From assembly GCA_016550485.1 (NCBI GenBank), contig JABXGV010000181.1, positions 1 through 35,229 on the forward strand: a stretch of 35,229 nt of DNA. Reading direction: 5' to 3'. A model generated the notes under the pieces. The model was not told the origin of the DNA. It was given only the letters and a program-made list of their open reading frames with translations, and made no database searches. This document shows, piece after piece, positions 31,150 through 35,229 of this stretch; positions within the stretch are counted from its first letter, which is position 1, and each line of letters starts with the position of its first letter. The stretch comes from an archaeon. Its GTDB lineage: Archaea; Asgardarchaeota; Hermodarchaeia; Hermodarchaeales; Hermodarchaeaceae. Both the position numbers and the translations under genes were made by a program.

Positions 31150-32289
31150 ATGGTAACATCTTCTGGTAAAACCAGTAAAACAAGAAAGGAAACAACAACT
31201 GAGGAGCGCAAATTAGATCACATACGAATATGCCTCGAACGAGAGGTACAATCAGCATGTACTACAGGGTTTGATGATATCCGACTAGTACACAACGCGG
31301 TCCCAGAAATAAATTTCACCGATGTAGACTTGAGCTGTAGTTTCCTCGGGCACAAACTAGAAGCACCAATAATAGTAACAGCAATGACTGGCGGTCATAG
31401 CGAAGCGACTCCAATCAACCAGAATATTGCTCAAGCAGTCGATGAGTTAGGTTTAGCAATGGGTGTAGGCAGTCAACGAGCGGCAATCGAAGATCCCCTT
31501 CTCGCTGAGTCCTTTGCAATTACACGAGAATATGCTCCTAAAGCATTTCTTGTCGGCAACATCGGTGCCCCTCAACTCTCACTAGGATATGGTGTCAAGG
31601 AAGCACAAACAGCCATTGACATGATTGATGCAAATGCTCTAGCTATCCACTTCAATGCAGCTCAGGAAGCAGTTCAACCAGAAGGTGAAGCCACTTTTGC
31701 TGGGGTACTCCCAGCTCTTCGCACTCTCACTCAGAAGTTATCAGTTCCCGTAATCGCGAAAGAGACAGGCGCAGGACTCTCCAGGGAGGTTGCTGTGAGT
31801 CTAGCTAGGGCAGGAGTAAGAGCGCTAGATGTCGCTGGGTTAGGCGGCACTAGCTGGCCTGCTGTTGAGGTGGAACGCGCCAAAGGTGAAGACACCCGGA
31901 AAGCTATCTTAGGACGTTGGTTTACTGACTGGGGAATACCTACTGCAGTTAGCACATTTGTAGCAGGGCGCGCTGTGAAGATTCCAATAATCTCTTCTGG
32001 TGGTATACGAACTGGAATCGAGTGTGCCAAGGCAATTGCGCTAGGTGCTACCCTAGTAGGCGTAGCTTTACCGGTACTAGGTCCAGCTGCCACGAGCTCA
32101 AATGAAGTAAGTGAATATCTCAAAACACTTATTTATGGACTGAAGGCCGCGATGTTTCTAGTAGGGGCATCCAATCTCAGAGAACTTAATCAGGTACCCA
32201 TAGTGATAGGTGGGAATACACGGAACTGGCTTGAACTCCGAGGTTGGGGTGAAGAACTTCATTGGCTGGCAACACGGAGACCAGATTGA
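31150..32289 (+). CDS. idi2: Type 2 isopentenyl-diphosphate isomerase (FMN-dependent)
   Basis: 379 residues. Family motifs in order: RKLDHI (substrate contact), VTAMTGGH (phosphate/FMN region), GVGSQRAAIEDP, VGNIGAPQL, IHFNAAQEAVQPEGE with the catalytic Gln, AKETGAGLS, DVAGLGGTSWPAVE and ISSGGIRTGIE. It interconverts isopentenyl and dimethylallyl diphosphate, using reduced FMN. ATG 31150 is chosen: GGGG lies about 9 bases before, and the frame extends only five codons further. It ends the mevalonate group. Isopentenyl phosphate kinase, the step before it, is not in the window. Confidence 0.94.
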   Translation: MVTSSGKTSKTRKETTTEERKLDHIRICLEREVQSACTTGFDDIRLVHNAVPEINFTDVDLSCSFLGHKLEAPIIVTAMTGGHSEATPINQNIAQAVDELGLAMGVGSQRAAIEDPLLAESFAITREYAPKAFLVGNIGAPQLSLGYGVKEAQTAIDMIDANALAIHFNAAQEAVQPEGEATFAGVLPALRTLTQKLSVPVIAKETGAGLSREVAVSLARAGVRALDVAGLGGTSWPAVEVERAKGEDTRKAILGRWFTDWGIPTAVSTFVAGRAVKIPIISSGGIRTGIECAKAIALGATLVGVALPVLGPAATSSNEVSEYLKTLIYGLKAAMFLVGASNLRELNQVPIVIGGNTRNWLELRGWGEELHWLATRRPD

Positions 32290-32300
32290 GTGGCGGTTAG

Positions 32301-32316
32301 GAAAAAGGTTAAAAGG
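32301..32316 (+). promoter_or_regulatory. Probable promoter of the L7Ae gene
   Basis: GAAAAAGGTTAAAAGG looks like BRE plus TATA and leaves a leader of about 70 bases before L7Ae. The leader contains a 19-base hairpin at 32358-32376 (GTCG/CGAC and TTG/CA paired around GCTAG) and GATGA at 32384-32388. Confidence 0.45.
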
Positions 32317-32409
32317 AATCTTACGGGCTACTCTGACGCCACGGCAGTAGACACTTAGTCGTTGGCTAGCATCGACAAGACCCGATGAACCCTTAACGAG
32401 GTGTTCTTG

Positions 32410-32778
32410 TTGTCAAAACCACATGTGAAATTTACAGCCCCCAAAGAGCTTCAAGATAAAGCCCTAGAAATAATCGAAATAGCCCGTGATACTGGTAAGG
32501 TTAGGAAAGGCACAAATGAGACAACTAAGGCAATAGAACGTCGCAGTGCAAAACTAGTTGTTATCGCAGAGGATGTTGATCCTCCTGAAATTGTCTTTCA
32601 CCTTCCACCTCTCTGCGACGAGAAGAATATCCCCTACATCTTCGTAGCGAGTAAAGAAAAGCTGGGTGGCGCCCTAGGTATCGACGTTCCTTCGGCATCA
32701 GCTGCCGTCATCGAACCAGGCGAGGCAAAACGGCTAATCGATGACCTAGCCAAGAAGCTGAAGGAACTTACAACGTAA
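32410..32778 (+). CDS. rpl7ae: 50S ribosomal protein L7Ae (eL8), kink-turn-binding protein
   Basis: 122 residues. Core motifs: LEIIEIARDTGKVRKGTNETTKAIERRSAKLVVIAEDVDPPEIVFHLPPLC and VASKEKLGGALGID, the kink-turn-binding loops. L7Ae serves the ribosome, box C/D and H/ACA RNPs and RNase P, so it links to Cbf5 and Rnp1 of this window. TTG 32410 gives the usual MSKP start and has GAGGTG (32398-32403) six bases upstream; GTG 32401 is in frame but overlaps that site. It is followed by the eS28 remnant, the standard partner. Confidence 0.94.
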   Translation: MSKPHVKFTAPKELQDKALEIIEIARDTGKVRKGTNETTKAIERRSAKLVVIAEDVDPPEIVFHLPPLCDEKNIPYIFVASKEKLGGALGIDVPSASAAVIEPGEAKRLIDDLAKKLKELTT

Positions 32779-32804
32779 ACCTACTTCCAGTAGGTGCTCA
32801 ATAG

Positions 32805-32873
32805 TTGAGTAGAGAGGAGACAGGAATCCCCGCAGAAGTGGTGCAGGTAGTAAAGAGGATCTCCAGAAACTGA
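32805..32873 (+). pseudogene. rps28e: Truncated 30S ribosomal protein eS28 gene (first ~18 codons only)
   Basis: After L7Ae a TTG-started frame reads SREETGIPAEVVQVVKR, an exact match in style to the archaeal eS28 N-terminus (TGIPAEVVEVVKR-TG), then diverges into ISRN and stops at 32871-32873. The start TTG 32805 has AGGTG eight bases upstream. A full eS28 has about 70 residues with a conserved RILEGRDKGRI and ILMLRETEREAR; neither appears in any frame up to 33252. The break lies at or just after 32858. L7Ae-eS28 is the standard archaeal order, so this is the true locus, interrupted or deleted. eS28 is essential in archaea, so a complete copy or the missing 3' part should exist elsewhere. Confidence 0.75.
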
Positions 32874-33252
32874 ACCGAAAACTTTGTCGGCGTTCCACAA
32901 CATCCTAACAAATGACGAACCCGGTTTTTTCTTTGATTTTGTAAGACGGAATCCTGCAAAAAGCCTTGTAGATTACAAAAATTTCCTGCATAATTGTTAG
33001 CTGCAACGTGGATTCTGATTTTGTGCAGTGTCCTAATTACAGCAAACGCGTCAGATAGGTTCTGACTTGAAGCAGTTCATTCGAATCAATCACCGAAATC
33101 CATTTAAAACAACTAAATCCCCGCCTGGTCCGCGTTCTGGCACTTGTCAAATATTAGCATCAAAACGGTCAGCCTTCACGATTAACCACGCTAAACCCAC
33201 CGAATGCCCCATTCACATCAGAATTGTGCTAACTCTGTAGAGGTTGCAAGCC
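32874..33252. other. 379-base stretch without a gene
   Basis: No ORF of note and no RNA gene is visible. A T-rich run at 32925-32940 (six T, then three, then four T) could end the L7Ae transcript. The region is unlike the tightly packed ribosomal genes on its left. GAGGT at 33240-33244 serves the next ORF. No clear terminal repeat or attachment site could be picked out by eye. Confidence 0.6.
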
Positions 33253-35229
33253 ATGCCGGGTGGATTCAGGGAGATACGAGAATACGACGACGGTGAGGAG
33301 GAGAAACAAGAAAGACGTGAAAAGGCAGAAGCCTCACTCAAAGCATATGATAGGTATCGCAAGTACTTCGATGATGCTCGACGGGAACTCAGGGAAAACT
33401 CCTCATCCCCCAAGGAGGCACAGGAGAGCCAGGCCCGCATTGAAGCGATATTAGCGGAGGCCAGCCGCCAAGCCGAGGAGAATATAACCCCACCTACAGA
33501 AAGACTCGTAGAACAACAGGCTCCATCCGTCCCGCCTCAAGAACGCCCTCTCCCGGAGCGTCGCGTCATGTCTCAGGATTCCACCGACCCGGACACCAGA
33601 GAAACCCCCGAAGACCCAGTGGACTCTCAGCGACCTAAACCTGAACCCCGCGAACAAATATTCACCTTACCTCAACAAGAGCGTGAACAACATTCTATTC
33701 ATGGCGCGGCTGATTCTAGAGTGAGGAGATCTATTGATAGTGTGGAGGAGTATCAACAAGCTCTTCACGCCTTCCCCGATGAAGCTGAGTCGCCAGATTT
33801 CACTGAACTGGATTATCAGGTAAGGGAATTCTTCAGTATGCGGAGGAATTTCCCGGAGGGGGGCCCTGTCGAGTTCATCGCTGGTTCAACAGGTATTCCT
33901 GCTGAGTTGGTTCAGAAATGGATGGACGGTGTGGAACGCCCAGAATTCCTGACAAAACTTGAACAGCGTGCAACCCGAGAAGCATCCATGAAGGAGGCAT
34001 CAGAGGAAAAACCCGACGGAGTCGAGACAGTCAAGTTTAAGCCATCAGCAGCAGAGGATCGAACATCAACCCTACCTGCTAGTGTCAGAGAGATAGTAAG
34101 CGATGAGTCAGACATCGAGTTCCTATCACGCCTTTCAAAAAACTGGGACGCCCTCCACGAACTGGGAATGACCGACACAGCATTCGAACGTATAGAGGAA
34201 ATAGCATCCAAACATTTCAGATTCACTGACTCAAAGTATGAAATACTCCGCGCCACAGAAGACAAGGAACTACGAACAAAGCTCATCCCAACAAAGGGGA
34301 CACCTCTCACAAAAGTTGTAGAAGCGACACGGACGCTTGTAGACGACGAGGCAACCAACCAACTACTAGACAAGATAAAGGCAACAAAGGGCAAATTCAC
34401 CATCGACAGCTGGGAAAGCTACCAACTCGTACTACGCGCACTTCCATTGACTCTAGCCGAACCTAACTTCGAAGCCCTTCACCGAGTGATAAAAGGGCGA
34501 CTCCTCCTCGGAGACTGTATCGGACACACCAAAGCCCGCGAATACGGAAGAACCGAGGTCACTGATAAACGAGTAACCTACTTCACATATACTCGGAAGA
34601 ATCTGAAAGCATTCGAAAAAATCGAACTGTTTTGCAATACTCATTTAGAGAAAATAGTAAAACGTCATAGACGCCTAGGGCGTAGTGGCATCAGAACTAT
34701 CGAAGATGTTAAAGAGAAACTTAGCCGATACTATGGCGGCAGACAAATCTTTCGTCTTTCTTCATACCCAAGAGAACTCGAATTCGCTAAAAGGACTCTA
34801 GTAATCTATCCACTATCTAGGCTAGGACTCAGATTACCTCTCCTTAACAAGTATGATACAGAGGGCATACGCATTCCCCGTTACATACTAGAACGGAGTT
34901 TTCTCAAAAGGGGCTTCAATAAAGTCTTGGAGCTCGCTGTGCTAATACCAAAGAAGGCACCAGAAAAAGGATGGCAGTGGGTAGAATTACTACGAAAACC
35001 TCGGGGTAAGGAAAATATAACAGCAAGGATGGGATGGATACAAATCCCAGTAAAGGTACAATCAGAGAATATCAGCAAGGTCATTGAACAACTCGGTATA
35101 CCAACGAAACCGGAAGAACGAGAGAAATTCTTCGATATACTCAAGGAACACGGAGTAAGCAGTGCACAGTACACAGAGTGGAAAGAAAGATTCGGACCAA
35201 TCGAAACTCTCGAACAGAAAATGGACGCC
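33253..35229 (+). CDS. Unrecognised large protein (3' truncated by the window), charged N-terminus plus HTH-like segment
   Basis: The frame is open for 659 codons to the window edge. ATG 33253 has GAGGT eight bases upstream. Residues 1-170 are very hydrophilic (Glu, Arg, Gln, Pro), with a likely coiled coil at about 15-75. Residues 205-240 (PVEFIAGSTGIPAELVQKWM and on) look like a helix-turn-helix of the kind also seen in the LAGLIDADG protein at 4.2 kb. The remaining ~420 residues are soluble and mixed helical, with no motif I recognise; no Walker A, no nuclease motif and no membrane segment. Codons in the second half favour A and C. Being next to a broken eS28 gene, it may belong to an inserted element. 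Function unknown. Confidence 0.7.
   Translation, partial: MPGGFREIREYDDGEEEKQERREKAEASLKAYDRYRKYFDDARRELRENSSSPKEAQESQARIEAILAEASRQAEENITPPTERLVEQQAPSVPPQERPLPERRVMSQDSTDPDTRETPEDPVDSQRPKPEPREQIFTLPQQEREQHSIHGAADSRVRRSIDSVEEYQQALHAFPDEAESPDFTELDYQVREFFSMRRNFPEGGPVEFIAGSTGIPAELVQKWMDGVERPEFLTKLEQRATREASMKEASEEKPDGVETVKFKPSAAEDRTSTLPASVREIVSDESDIEFLSRLSKNWDALHELGMTDTAFERIEEIASKHFRFTDSKYEILRATEDKELRTKLIPTKGTPLTKVVEATRTLVDDEATNQLLDKIKATKGKFTIDSWESYQLVLRALPLTLAEPNFEALHRVIKGRLLLGDCIGHTKAREYGRTEVTDKRVTYFTYTRKNLKAFEKIELFCNTHLEKIVKRHRRLGRSGIRTIEDVKEKLSRYYGGRQIFRLSSYPRELEFAKRTLVIYPLSRLGLRLPLLNKYDTEGIRIPRYILERSFLKRGFNKVLELAVLIPKKAPEKGWQWVELLRKPRGKENITARMGWIQIPVKVQSENISKVIEQLGIPTKPEEREKFFDILKEHGVSSAQYTEWKERFGPIETLEQKMDA

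Noticed and set aside
33213..34403. Minus-strand frames opposite the right-edge ORF (75, 68 and 163 residues)
   Set aside because: Ser-rich shadow translations of the long + strand frame, which has a ribosome site and runs uninterrupted for 659 codons.

Overview
This window comes from an archaeal chromosome. The evidence is a long archaeal-type ribosomal protein cluster (eS4, eL32, eL19, eL18, eL14, L7Ae and eS28 among universal proteins), two archaeal RNA polymerase subunits (Rpo3 and Rpo10), an RNase P protein (Rnp1), Cbf5, archaeal AdkA and Cmk kinases, an EMC3/DUF106 insertase, and the archaeal variant of the mevalonate pathway. TATA/BRE-like promoters, many GTG and TTG starts with Shine-Dalgarno motifs, and an intron-containing tRNA-Ser fit this. 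I cannot fix the lineage from sequence alone; an uncultivated archaeon is likely.

Layout. (1) 1-3.6 kb: the end of an FtsX-type permease, a multi-pass GT-C-like membrane protein and, convergent to it, a sugar-nucleotide epimerase. (2) 3.6-7.2 kb: an irregular segment holding rps19 cut off from its usual operon, a free-standing LAGLIDADG/HTH protein, a DUF457 membrane protein on the minus strand and a Trm112-like zinc protein. The + strand is C-rich before about 4.08 kb and strongly G-rich from about 4.86 to 6.4 kb, whichever strand is coding. (3) 7.4-16.9 kb: one tightly packed operon, uL22-uS3-uL29-Rnp1-uS17-uL14-uL24-eS4-uL5-uS14-uS8-uL6-eL32-eL19-uL18-uS5-uL30-Hsp20-uL15. The small heat-shock protein is an unusual member. 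(4) 17.1-22.2 kb: secY, adkA, DUF106, cmk, eL14, cbf5 and a minus-strand tRNA-Ser. (5) 22.4-27.0 kb: uS13-uS4-uS11-Rpo3-eL18-uL13-uS9-Rpo10-uS2. (6) 27.2-32.3 kb: mevalonate kinase, a UbiD-type decarboxylase, both subunits of an aconitase-X-type phosphomevalonate dehydratase, and type 2 IPP isomerase. (7) 32.4 kb to the end: L7Ae, then only the first 18 codons of eS28, a gene-free 379-base stretch, and a large unrecognised ORF that runs off the window.

Together the genes make ribosomes, transcribe, insert membrane proteins (SecY plus DUF106), modify RNA (Cbf5, Rnp1, Trm112) and supply isoprenoid precursors for archaeal lipids. The parts most worth a second look are the broken eS28 gene with the unknown ORF behind it, the skew inversion around the LAGLIDADG gene, and several structured leaders, especially the nested inverted repeats between uL15 and secY.
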